DNA of 46,676 bases, from the NCBI RefSeq assembly GCF_014696625.1, contig NZ_JACJQL010000047.1, positions 1-46,676 of the forward strand. The letters are read 5' to 3'. Source of the stretch: Nostoc parmelioides FACHB-3921 (GTDB taxonomy: Bacteria > Cyanobacteriota > Cyanobacteriia > Cyanobacteriales > Nostocaceae). Of this stretch, positions 35,333 through 43,289 are shown piece by piece. Under the pieces are notes generated by a model. The model was not told where the DNA came from. It was given only the letters and a program-made list of their open reading frames with translations, and did not search any database. The first letter of the stretch is position 1. Each line of letters starts with the position of its first letter. The translations under genes were made by a program, and so were the position numbers.

Positions 35333-35857
35333 AGTATGCGAATCGCGGTCTGATTCAATCTTAATTCTCTACAATTATGACCCCTGCCTTCCTTTTTGGT
35401 GAACTACTAGGCTTCAGGCATGAAAAAGTCATTCCAGAAAAATCAGGGCTTTCATTTGCAAACTTTTAGCTGTAGCGCATCCCAACTAGATCGACATAGC
35501 CACCTTTCCCTTGGTAAAGGCTAAGTATTAAAAATAGCAAGCCGAAAATATCAGTTTTCGGTATCAATTTAGTATAAGTAAAAAAGTAAGAAATGGAATT
35601 TAATTAGTCGCTAAACCGTTTTAATGATAAGGTTTGGGGTAGGTAATGCTACGCAAGCTTGTTGCTCGGTAATGGCTTAGTTTACCTGAAGCCCATTTGT
35701 TAACTGTCTTTTTACGTTATCTACTTTGCACAAAGATGGGGTAGTTTTTTTCGATATTAAAATGTAGCAAATGTAATTAAAACAAGAGTTAATCTGATTG
35801 AGCGACTTTACTCAGTCCAATCCCTGCCGTCAAATCTCGTAGTAGTCCACCATAGAG
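35333..35857. other. gene-free stretch
   Basis: No gene is seen. It is AT-rich without tandem repeats. It probably contains the promoter of the gene at 34313-35320. The remainder up to 36281 holds the inverted repeat at 35858-35929 and the nonamer motif at 36013-36039. Confidence 0.4.
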
Positions 35858-35929
35858 ATTATGACAGGTGTGATTATTCTTTGCATTCCCTACTCTCTAT
35901 GCTCTTACGTCAGTTACACCTGTCATAAT
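35858..35929. repeat. 14-bp perfect inverted repeat, 44-base loop
   Basis: ATTATGACAGGTGT (35858-35871) and its exact complement ACACCTGTCATAAT (35916-35929). The loop has no internal pairing of note and no T-run follows, so a terminator is unlikely. It may be a protein-binding pair of sites or a tiny foldback element, 350 bp upstream of the RICIN-repeat gene. Confidence 0.7.
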
Positions 35930-36012
35930 TTGCGTGGCAAAGTAGTAAGCGATACATATGAAGTTAAAATGAAGCAATTAAGCTGTTATATGAAGGTTAT
36001 TAAAATATTTGC

Positions 36013-36039
36013 TTAACTGTCTTAAATATCTTAACTGTC
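36013..36039 (+). promoter_or_regulatory. triple nonamer motif upstream of the RICIN-repeat gene
   Basis: Three head-to-tail nonamers: TTAACTGTC, TTAAATATC, TTAACTGTC, followed within a few bases by TTGCAT and then GAAAATTTTGAAATATTAA. The same arrangement recurs upstream of the gene at 37526. Direct repeats of this spacing suggest a response-regulator-like binding site; the regulator is unknown. It lies about 240 bp before the start codon. Confidence 0.6.
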
Positions 36040-36281
36040 ATTGCATTCTCATGAAAATTTTGAAATATTAAAAGCAACGCTGAGATACACTTCATGCGTT
36101 TTTTACTAAAGCATTTGTCAAGCTAGACGCTTTAAGCCAGCGACTATATGTGCTGCTGCAATAGTATTCACCCCAGGACTGATGTCTTGAGGCGAACACT
36201 GTTGTGCCGAGTTGTCTTTAGCGTTAGCAAAACCCACACTCATTCATTTTCAAACTCTAGTAATTTCAAAGGTTTATAATA

Positions 36282-37046
36282 ATGACAACCACAATATCTA
36301 CTGCAAGACCCTACTATTACCCTACCGCAGGAACATATTATTACCTCATTGCTAAACACAGTGGTAAAGCATTAGCTGTGGATGGAAACAAGACCGAAGA
36401 TGGAGCAAATGTCCTGCAATGGAATAACCAAAAAGCCGATCACTTCAAATGGAAATTAGAAGATGCAGGTGAAGGCTATTTCTATCTCATTGCCAAACAC
36501 AGTGGCAAAGCATTAGCTGTGGATGGAGCAAGGACTGAGGATAGTGCAAATGTTGTGCAATGGACTAACCAAAGAGCCGATCACTTCAAATGGAAATTTG
36601 AGGCTGCTACACTACCTACTGTAGGAACAGACTACTACCTCATTGCCAAACACAGTAGTAAAGCATTAGCTGTGGATGGAAAGAAAACTGAGGATGGAGC
36701 AAATGTCCTGCAATGGACTAATCAACAAGTCGATCACTTCAAATGGAAATTAGAAGATGCAGGTGAAGGCTATTTCTATCTCATTGCCAAACACAGTAGT
36801 AAAGCATTAGCTGTGGATGGAAAGAAAACTGAGGATGGAGCAAATGTTCTGCAATGGACTAATCAACAAGCCGATCACTTCAAATGGAAATTAGAAGATG
36901 CAGGTGAAGGCTATTTCTATCTCATTGCCAAACACAGTAGTAAAGCATTAGCTGTGGATGGAAAGAAGACTGTGGATGGAGCAAATGTCCTGCAATGGAC
37001 TAATCAACAAGCCGATCACTTCAAATGGAAATTTGAGGCTGTGTAG
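36282..37046 (+). CDS. RICIN-type beta-trefoil repeat protein, five tandem units
   Basis: 254 residues built from five near-identical units of about 46 residues: YYLIAKHSGKALAVDG ... DGANVLQW ... ADHFKWKLEDAGEGYF. Each unit has the QxW-like (VLQW) element of RICIN lectin subdomains. Three units make one trefoil, so five give one full trefoil and part of a second. It probably binds carbohydrate. No signal peptide or catalytic domain is visible, so any export would need another route. DNA identity between units is very high, implying recent expansion or ongoing homogenisation. It shares an upstream motif with the next gene. Confidence 0.85.
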   Translation: MTTTISTARPYYYPTAGTYYYLIAKHSGKALAVDGNKTEDGANVLQWNNQKADHFKWKLEDAGEGYFYLIAKHSGKALAVDGARTEDSANVVQWTNQRADHFKWKFEAATLPTVGTDYYLIAKHSSKALAVDGKKTEDGANVLQWTNQQVDHFKWKLEDAGEGYFYLIAKHSSKALAVDGKKTEDGANVLQWTNQQADHFKWKLEDAGEGYFYLIAKHSSKALAVDGKKTVDGANVLQWTNQQADHFKWKFEAV

Positions 37047-37365
37047 TTAAGCATTTTGCTCTTGTTTTAAATAAGGGGTTCTTGTAGCAATCATACAGAA
37101 ACTTTGCCTAACACAGAACTTGGCTGGTATCTTTTGATAAACTACAACCCCGATTCTTTCGTTAAAAGGTTATTTGACTTTACCTAAAAGGATATAAACT
37201 AGGCAATGTTTAACGGTTGCTAGAAGGATCGCTGTATCTGCTTTTTGACATTAGGGTAAGTTCTTGCACAGATGCTACTCAAACGCCAACTATTCCAGAA
37301 AAAAGTGAAAAAAGGCGACATGGAATTAAACAAACTAAAAATATAAATATTTGATGAAATATTCA
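37047..37365. other. gene-free stretch
   Basis: No gene, terminator hairpin or tandem repeat stands out between the RICIN-repeat gene and the second triple-nonamer motif. Confidence 0.4.
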
Positions 37366-37392
37366 TTAACTGTCTAAACTGTCTTAAGTTTC
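37366..37392 (+). promoter_or_regulatory. triple nonamer motif upstream of the gene at 37526
   Basis: TTAACTGTC, TAAACTGTC, TTAAGTTTC head to tail, then CTTGCAT and AAAATTTTGAAATATTAA, aligning with the block at 36013-36080. The conserved stretch ends with GCGCTGAG, matching ACGCTGAG in the other copy. It lies about 135 bp before the start codon. Confidence 0.6.
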
Positions 37393-37525
37393 CTTGCATA
37401 TTGAGAAAAATTTTGAAATATTAACAAGTGGAAAGTGCGCTGAGGTAGTTCTTAAGAAACTTCCAATATTCAAACTTGTCAATTTATTTTTTCCATCACA
37501 ATTATTGTATTGAGGAATTAAAAAC

Positions 37526-38134
37526 ATGGCTGACGAATTTGAAGAATTACGGCAATTGAGATTTCAAAAGCCAGTCAATTATTACACCTATTGGGGCTTA
37601 GAGGCAGACTTTTCAAGACGTGGACTTATTAGCCCAGAGACACAGCAACTATTGCTTGAAAAGGGAGAATATTTCGGAAGTTTGAAACAAGATGAACTTC
37701 CACCAGTAAATAATGATTATACCTGGGCGCAAATTGAACAAGAAAACAAGGATTGGTGGCCAAGCCATTGTGCAGCTTTGAGAAGTGGAGGTGAGAGAGG
37801 AAACAATATTTTAAGTGCTGAATATCATAAAAATTTGGTTTATTTATGCCAAGATGGCCCCTTTGTTGGTACGGAAGATCAAAAAGACCGAGAAAGACAT
37901 TGGGGGGCTTTGCTTTCACTGCCTGGAGTGACAGTGTGCTGGCCAATTGTCTATTTTTGGCGTGAATTTGTTCAGTTTGAATGGAACTGTGTAGACGATC
38001 AGTCAAATGAAATTATTTCCAAAGGATTTGCTACCTGGACACGCAGGGGACATCGGGGCGGTTGCTACTTCAAGAGCGAACAATTTACCTTTTACCGCGA
38101 TGTATATGCCCCGCCAGAACTATTACCACAATAG
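37526..38134 (+). CDS. hypothetical protein co-regulated with the RICIN-repeat gene
   Basis: 202 residues from the ATG at 37526, with GAGG upstream. The protein is rich in Trp and Tyr (YYTYWGLEADFSRRGL; WAQIEQENKDWWPSH; GFATWTRRGHRGGCYF). No signal peptide, membrane helix or known catalytic motif is visible. I do not recognise a family. The shared upstream motif suggests expression together with the RICIN-repeat gene, so a partner or related role is possible but unproven. A strong inverted repeat follows its stop. Confidence 0.6.
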   Translation: MADEFEELRQLRFQKPVNYYTYWGLEADFSRRGLISPETQQLLLEKGEYFGSLKQDELPPVNNDYTWAQIEQENKDWWPSHCAALRSGGERGNNILSAEYHKNLVYLCQDGPFVGTEDQKDRERHWGALLSLPGVTVCWPIVYFWREFVQFEWNCVDDQSNEIISKGFATWTRRGHRGGCYFKSEQFTFYRDVYAPPELLPQ

Positions 38135-38167
38135 TCACTTCTGCAAGCAAGTAAGGCACTTGCAAGG

Positions 38168-38265
38168 AATAAAATGCCCAGCCGTATAAAGAATATAGTC
38201 GTTAGATAACTGGACTGTTGTGCCTTCGCCCTTCAGGGGCGAAGGCGACGGCTGGGCATTTTATT
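38168..38265. terminator. nested inverted repeat ending in a T-rich run
   Basis: Outer arms AATAAAATGCCCAGCCGT (38168-38185) and the exact complement ACGGCTGGGCATTTTATT (38248-38265) enclose an inner hairpin GCCTTCGCCC-TTCA-GGGGCGAAGGC. TTTTATTTTTTGG runs out of the right arm, and AATAAAA precedes the left one, so the structure could end transcription from both directions: the gene at 37526 from the left and the TPR gene at 38551 from the right. The perfect 18-bp arms also fit a small dispersed foldback element. Confidence 0.65.
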
Positions 38266-38550
38266 TTTTGGAACACCCTTATTTTGATTAGATTGGATGA
38301 ATTTGAGAGCCAAAACAATTACGTATTTTTATGTAAATTAGATAACAGAAAAAGTCAGATAGAAAACAGGCTTCAGATAAACTGAGCCACGACCTCGCAA
38401 GGAAGTTGCACGGTCGCTGCTGGAAGAGGGCGCTCGCGTGGGGGCATAAATGAAGCCATTTGAGTTTGAGGCTTTGATTACACGTTCTGGCTCTAACGTG
38501 GAATACTGGCAACACTTACCAATAGCATGGGCTTTTGTTTAACTTTAATA

Positions 38551-41133
38551 TTATGGTCCCGGACTGATATACTGAAGTAACATTTGTGTCACTGGATGAT
38601 CGGAGAGTTCCGCCTTCCTGTTTGCTTGTATCACCTCTAATAAAAACATGATGATATTTTGCCAAGCAGTTTGGAAACTGGGATGTCCTTGTCCTAATTG
38701 ATCTTCAATCATTGTTAATGCTTGTATGTACAATGGTTCTGCCTGCCTGTAGTATCCGTTGACGCGATAGAATTCTGCAAAATTATTCATGGTTGCTGCT
38801 ACGCCAGGATGCTTGTCACCTAACTGCTGTTGGATGACTTCTAGCGATCGCACAAGCAAGGATTGGGTTAATGGATGGTTGGAAAGTTCCGTGACTTTAG
38901 GCAACTGTAATGTGTTTACTAAAAAGACAAAGAAATCTGAATAAATACTTTGAAAATAGGGATGTTCTTGTCCCAATCTATCTTCTATAAATGTTAATGT
39001 TTCTACATATACCAGTTCTGCACTTCTATAATTTCCTTGAACACGGTAAAGCCTGGCGAGATTGTCAAGAGTGACTATTATCGCTGTATCAGACTTACCT
39101 AACTGCTGTTGATAAATTTTTAATGCTTGCCGATATAGTGGTTCTGCTTCGCTATATCGTTGTTGCATATAAATGAGATATGCAAGGTCATTGAATTTTT
39201 TTGCCACAAACGGATGGGAATCGCCCAATTGCTGTCGAGAAATTTCTAGCGATAGCCGACACAACGGTTCTGCGTCAGTGTAGCGATTTTGTGAATAATA
39301 AAAATCCGTAAGATTATTGAGGATTGTTGTTGTATCTGGATGGGAGTCTCCCAACTGCTGTTGTGAGATGCTTAACGCTTTTTGATATAGCGGTTCTGCC
39401 TGACTGTAGTTGCTGTGATGGCAATAAAATTTAGCAACGTTATTTAGGCAACTGGCTATACCTGTATTATTTTCACCCAGATCCTGTCGCAGAGTTTCTA
39501 GTGCTTGTGGCAGCATCGCTTGGGTTCTTGAATGATTAGAGAGTTCTGTGATTCTGCCACACTTTATAGCTCGCATCACTAACACAATGAAATATTGGCT
39601 GATATTTTGGGTATCAGGATGAGCATAACCTAAGCTACTCTCAAAAATCGTTAAACACTCTAAATACAGCGATTCTGCCTCACTATAACGGTCTTGTAAT
39701 GTATAGACTCTTGCCAGAGTGCTAAGGCTGTCTGCTGTTTCTGGGTGAGTATTTCCTAATTGTTGTCTGTAGATTTCTACCGCTCGCAAAGACAATGCTT
39801 CTGCCTCAGTGTAGCGCTCTTGGTCAATATAGAGGTTTGCTAGTGTATAGAGACTCCTTGCCATAGCCGGATGGTCATTTCCTAATTGCTGCTGACGGAT
39901 TTCTAGCGATTGTAAACCCAATGCTTCTGCTTCACTATATCGCTGTTGCGAAGTGTAGAGTAGTGCGAGATTATTGAGACTTTGTGCTATGTATGGATGG
40001 TTATTCCCTAATTGCTGCTTGCGGATCTCTAGCGATCGCAAACCCAATGGTTCTGCTTCACTATAACGTCCTTGCAAAAGGTAGAGTTCCGCAAGATTGT
40101 GCAAAGTGATGGCTAAAATTTGGGTATCTTCTGACTGATTTTGTGAATACGCCAGTGATTTTTGATACAACTGCTCTGCTTCAGAGTAGCGTCCTTGTCT
40201 ATAGTAAAGGAATGCAAGATTGTTAAAATTATATCCTAAGTCTGGGTGAGATTCTCCTAAATGCTGTTGACGGATTCTCAGCGATTTCTGATACAGCGTT
40301 TCTGCCTCACTATAGCGTCCTTGCTCTCGGTATATTATCCCAAGATTGTTGAGGATATCAGCTACATACAAATGAGATTCCCCAAAACGGACTTTTGCAA
40401 TTTTTAGACAACGTTCTGTCCATTGCACAGCTTCTGTAAAAGCAGTCTGTCCCTTATAAAAGCAAGTAGTGCCTCTGAAAAGCCGAATAAACTCTTCATT
40501 ACTAAGCAAAGGTTCTAGAGTGATTATTGCCTTTTGAACATGAGGAATTACAGATGCCATTTGCTCAATCACAGAAAGAGTTGGTTCCCTGGGGATTTGC
40601 TCTGCAACTGCTGCCATTCCCCAGCAAAGCGATCGCTTCATCTCCTGTTCTTTGGACATCTGCTGTTGTTTTGCTCCAAAGAATTCTCTGAGAAGTTGAT
40701 GCAATTGATAGTAACCCTCTCCTGTGCGTTGCAGTAAATGGGGATTAATCAGCATCTCATCCCGAATATCTTCCAACTCTTCGTTATCTTGCCCCTGCAC
40801 ATCTTCCATGAACCACTTTGGGCGTTGGTCAATGCGAAAGGTATGCAAATCTAATTCATACACCTGCCAACAAAGTTGCGCTAACCACCACGGAATTTCT
40901 GCTAAGGCAAACAAACTCAAAAATCCAGCTAATTCCTGCGCCTCTTGTGTCAAATCCTGCCAACTCAACTCAAACGCAGTTGCTACCCCTAATGATGCAG
41001 TCATACCCGGTTCTGCATCTTTCAGAGCTTTCGCATCTAACCGCTTTTCCTCCAAGCGTTTCAGCAGCTTGTCTATCGATACATCTGGTTTCCGCGCCAG
41101 ATATCGCCCCACCAACTCTAACCCTAGTGGCAA
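38551..41133 (-). CDS. TPR-repeat protein with NB-ARC remnant, P-loop part missing
   Basis: 860 residues from a TTG at 41133 that begins in mid-domain at LPLGLELVGRYLARKPD, the GLPLAL motif of an NB-ARC ATPase. The Walker A and B region normally 200-250 residues upstream is absent and an in-frame TGA lies just before, so the gene has lost its 5' part. A winged-helix region runs to about residue 160. Kinesin-light-chain-like TPRs of 42 residues follow, such as NNLAFLYYRQGRYSEAEQLY. A non-TPR module with ELS(N/D)H near residues 530, 740 and 840 interrupts the repeats. Without the ATPase it cannot act as a normal STAND switch. Confidence 0.8.
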   Translation of the reverse strand: MPLGLELVGRYLARKPDVSIDKLLKRLEEKRLDAKALKDAEPGMTASLGVATAFELSWQDLTQEAQELAGFLSLFALAEIPWWLAQLCWQVYELDLHTFRIDQRPKWFMEDVQGQDNEELEDIRDEMLINPHLLQRTGEGYYQLHQLLREFFGAKQQQMSKEQEMKRSLCWGMAAVAEQIPREPTLSVIEQMASVIPHVQKAIITLEPLLSNEEFIRLFRGTTCFYKGQTAFTEAVQWTERCLKIAKVRFGESHLYVADILNNLGIIYREQGRYSEAETLYQKSLRIRQQHLGESHPDLGYNFNNLAFLYYRQGRYSEAEQLYQKSLAYSQNQSEDTQILAITLHNLAELYLLQGRYSEAEPLGLRSLEIRKQQLGNNHPYIAQSLNNLALLYTSQQRYSEAEALGLQSLEIRQQQLGNDHPAMARSLYTLANLYIDQERYTEAEALSLRAVEIYRQQLGNTHPETADSLSTLARVYTLQDRYSEAESLYLECLTIFESSLGYAHPDTQNISQYFIVLVMRAIKCGRITELSNHSRTQAMLPQALETLRQDLGENNTGIASCLNNVAKFYCHHSNYSQAEPLYQKALSISQQQLGDSHPDTTTILNNLTDFYYSQNRYTDAEPLCRLSLEISRQQLGDSHPFVAKKFNDLAYLIYMQQRYSEAEPLYRQALKIYQQQLGKSDTAIIVTLDNLARLYRVQGNYRSAELVYVETLTFIEDRLGQEHPYFQSIYSDFFVFLVNTLQLPKVTELSNHPLTQSLLVRSLEVIQQQLGDKHPGVAATMNNFAEFYRVNGYYRQAEPLYIQALTMIEDQLGQGHPSFQTAWQNIIMFLLEVIQANRKAELSDHPVTQMLLQYISPGP

Positions 41134-41208
41134 ATAGTTTTTCTCCTCTGCATAAGAGCTTTTTCAATTCTGCTAGCTTAGAGAAACCAACCTGCACTAA
41201 TGTAAATT

Positions 41209-41766
41209 ATGCGTTCAAATGTCGATTCTCAGAAAATTGCACAATTGATGAAACTTTTAGGTAGAGAAGCCCGTGGCTCTGGTTGCATTTACTTTACAGG
41301 TGGTGCGAGTGCTTTACTCGTGGGATGGCGTAGTTCTACTGTGGATATCGATATCCGTTTAGACCCTGAACCTCCAGGTATCTTCCAAGCGATCGCTAAA
41401 CTTAAACAACAGTTGGACATCAATATAGAACTAGCTTCCCCGCAGGATTTTTTACCTCCCCTTCCTGGATGGCGTAACAGAAGCATTTTCATTGGACGAG
41501 AAGGAGCAGTATCATTTTATCATTACGACTTCACATCGCAAGGCATTTCTAAGCTATCTAGGGGATATAACCGCGATATTGATGATGTTCGAGCTATGTA
41601 TGAGCAGAAATTATTTTCTTTAGAGGAATTACGTGATTGCTTTAGAGCAATCGAACCTGAATTGATCCGATTTCCTGCCCTAAATCCCGATATTTTGAAA
41701 AGCAGGATCGAACAATTTATCGAGTCCTGTGAAAGTACACCAGGGAGTGATCAATCATGGAGCTAA
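41209..41766 (+). CDS. DUF6036-like nucleotidyltransferase (possible toxin)
   Basis: 185 residues. The core FTGGASALLVGWRSSTVDID matches a minimal nucleotidyltransferase active site (GG-S, then a DxD-like VDIDI), as in DUF6036/AbiEii-type proteins. Later QDFLPPLPGWRNRSIFIG and a helical C-terminus complete the family pattern. Relatives act as nucleotidyltransferase toxins that modify tRNA ends or proteins, but the substrate of this one is unknown. ATG at 41209. The next gene overlaps its end by 10 bp, the usual layout of a two-gene module. It diverges from the TPR gene with 75 bp between. Confidence 0.75.
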   Translation: MRSNVDSQKIAQLMKLLGREARGSGCIYFTGGASALLVGWRSSTVDIDIRLDPEPPGIFQAIAKLKQQLDINIELASPQDFLPPLPGWRNRSIFIGREGAVSFYHYDFTSQGISKLSRGYNRDIDDVRAMYEQKLFSLEELRDCFRAIEPELIRFPALNPDILKSRIEQFIESCESTPGSDQSWS

Positions 41767-42044
41767 ATGAATTGCCTGGATCTGAGTTAATCTTACCCGG
41801 ACTGGAAGATATTCTCCACGGTAAAAATAATACCATCGGAGCGCTATTAATCGCGATCGCATCTATACGCTTAACCAAAGCAGGTTTAGATATCCCAAAT
41901 CAACCTCTAGCATCAGAGCCAGAACTGGCTTTGTATGCTCATCTTCAGCAAGAACACGATGATGCTTATTCTTACTATAATGCTTTGTTAAATAGTCTCA
42001 ACAGCTTTTGTTCTGCCCTCGAACTCAAGTCCAGATATCAATGA
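41757..42044 (+). CDS. small partner of the nucleotidyltransferase (possible antitoxin)
   Basis: 95 residues, ATG at 41757 inside the end of the previous gene. It reads MELNELPGSELILPGLEDIL, then a helical part ALLIAIASIRLTKAGLDIP and a Glu/Tyr-rich end. No DNA-binding motif is seen. Its role is inferred only from the tight overlap with the nucleotidyltransferase gene; small acidic partners of this kind are often cognate inhibitors, but no family is recognised. Confidence 0.55.
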   Translation: MELNELPGSELILPGLEDILHGKNNTIGALLIAIASIRLTKAGLDIPNQPLASEPELALYAHLQQEHDDAYSYYNALLNSLNSFCSALELKSRYQ

Positions 42045-42090
42045 AAAAGATGGATTTAAGAGGTTTTTTTGATTTTTCACAACCAAATAT

Positions 42091-42107
42091 ATGATAATCA
42101 TTTTCAT
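42091..42107. promoter_or_regulatory. Fur-box-like site
   Basis: TGATAATCATTTTCA resembles the iron-repressor consensus GATAATGATAATCATTATC over its right half. It lies about 45 bp before the ATG of an ABC permease fragment, the right place for iron control of that lost gene. Confidence 0.5.
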
Positions 42108-42138
42108 GCAGAAGTCTATGAAAATAATTTGTAATTAA

Positions 42139-42279
42139 ATGAATCTTTTATTGCGATTTTTTCTAAAAAAACTGCTTTATCTTTTCCTATTGCTATTGAC
42201 AGTGGCAATTATCACCTTTGTGTTGATGGATTTATCTCCCATTGACCCCAGGGCAAACGCATCTAAATATAGTACATAA
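42139..42279 (+). pseudogene. N-terminal fragment of a DppB/NikB-type ABC transporter permease
   Basis: A 46-codon frame reading MNLLLRFFLKKLLYLFLLLL and then TVAIITFVLMDLSPIDPRAN, followed by a stop. This is the first membrane helix and the conserved LSPxDP motif of peptide/nickel-type permeases, which are normally about 310 residues. The rest is gone. With the Fur-like box it looks like the start of a metal- or metallophore-uptake operon cut off by rearrangement. Confidence 0.65.
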
Positions 42280-42285
42280 ATACTA
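42268..42285. repeat. TATAGTACATAAATACTA copy
   Basis: Identical over 18 bases to 29058-29075. It coincides with the stop of the permease fragment, so homology to the permease ends exactly at this motif. The region from here to 42510 also holds a dispersed GC-rich repeat near 42305-42350 (CTACGGCGGGC...GCGAACGC) and no gene. Confidence 0.5.
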
Positions 42286-42510
42286 AGAGAAAGATCAAGG
42301 CAGTGATGCCTACGGCGGGCTTTCCTGCGGAACGCTGCGCGAACGCCTACTTAACTTCCCTAAGTTACATGAATATGGGGTTTTCTCATGAATCATTTAG
42401 GATTGCTATAATTGATTTATTTTGTTTATAATTTGTCAAGTTTTGCACTTATATAGATGACTTTGAAATCCTTATTAGTTTTTGTTAGGAAATAAGGTGC
42501 GTTTCCCCTG

Positions 42511-43289
42511 AGGGATGCTGCTGATGTGGGATAGAGGGCTACATTCTTACCGAATGGTTCATGCCACCTTCAATCAAGGATGTCACTATTTAGGGCGAGT
42601 GCCAAAGAACGTTAAATTCCCGGTAAACAAGGTTTTGGACGATGGTTCATATCTCTCCTGGATTGCTCCAGACCGCAAATCCAAGCACAAAGGTAGGTCA
42701 AGGATTCAGGTACGGGTTATAGAATACACTATCGACTCAGAGAATGGACAACAAACTTATCGTTTAATTACCAGTTTGATGGATATTGCTTTATTTCCTG
42801 CATTGTTGTTAGCCACAGAGTATCATCAAAGTCGGGAAATCGAAAATACTATTGATGAGTTAAAAACTCATCTTAATGGGCGCACAACTCCAATTCGCTC
42901 TCTCAAACCCCGTGAAGTTGTTCAAGAAATCTACGGGTGGCTTTTAAGCCATTATGCAGTTCGCACTTTAATGTTTCAAGCCGCGACTGCTGCTTCCATA
43001 TCTCCATTACGCTTAGGTTTTACTGGTACTCTCAAAGTCATTCGTCGGGCTATTTCTGATTTCCAAGATGCGAACAGTGAGCAACTACCCTTTTTTTCTC
43101 CAAACTAATCCTGGAAATTTTGGAGCAAAAAATCCCTCCAAGACAGGGCAGGACAAATCCCAGAGTAGTCAAAAAACCTCGTTCTAAGTTTCCATCTAGA
43201 AAACCAATCCACTCAGGAGCGGGTACTAAACGTCAACCACTCACTTTTTTTATTCTTAATACTGCTTAATCCTGAACCGATAAGTATTG
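42511..43289 (+). mobile_element. IS4-family element copy B, 5' truncated
   Basis: Retains the right 779 bp of the element. It begins abruptly at AGGGATGCT, the same 9 bp at which copy A is broken, and ends with AACCGATAAGTATTG, the complement of copy A's outer end with one mismatch nearby. The right target repeat AGTCCCCAAT follows directly. The left inverted repeat and the transposase N-terminal half are absent. Confidence 0.8.
42515..43108 (+). pseudogene. IS4-family transposase, C-terminal half (copy B)
   Basis: 197 codons starting GMLLMWDRGLHSYRMV, with the second catalytic Asp in WDRG, and continuing to the YREK-type region ATEYHQSREIENTIDELKTH, where the expected Arg is displaced (QSREIE instead of QRWEIE). 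The end SEQLPFFSPN is probably the native C-terminus. Joined to the N-terminal half in copy A at GMLL it would give a complete transposase. Without the first Asp it cannot be active. Confidence 0.88.

Larger units (their letters stand above)
25983..43289. mobile_element. putative composite transposon, 17.3 kb, bounded by inverted IS4-family copies
   Basis: The left boundary is IS copy A (minus strand), the right boundary IS copy B (plus strand); both have their right ends outward with CAATACTTATCGGTTAAGG and its near-exact complement. Direct 10-bp repeats flank the block. Excising it joins CCCCAGT-CCCCAAT-CCCCATC into a regular heptamer array between trpS and the metF-like gene. It carries about 13 passenger genes or fragments, including a RecD2-type helicase and a nucleotidyltransferase pair. 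Both IS copies are now defective, so it is probably immobile unless helped in trans. Confidence 0.65.

Noticed and set aside
40534..41264. Plus-strand frames of 67-148 codons opposite the TPR gene start
   Set aside because: Antisense to a strongly supported coding region; no family pattern.
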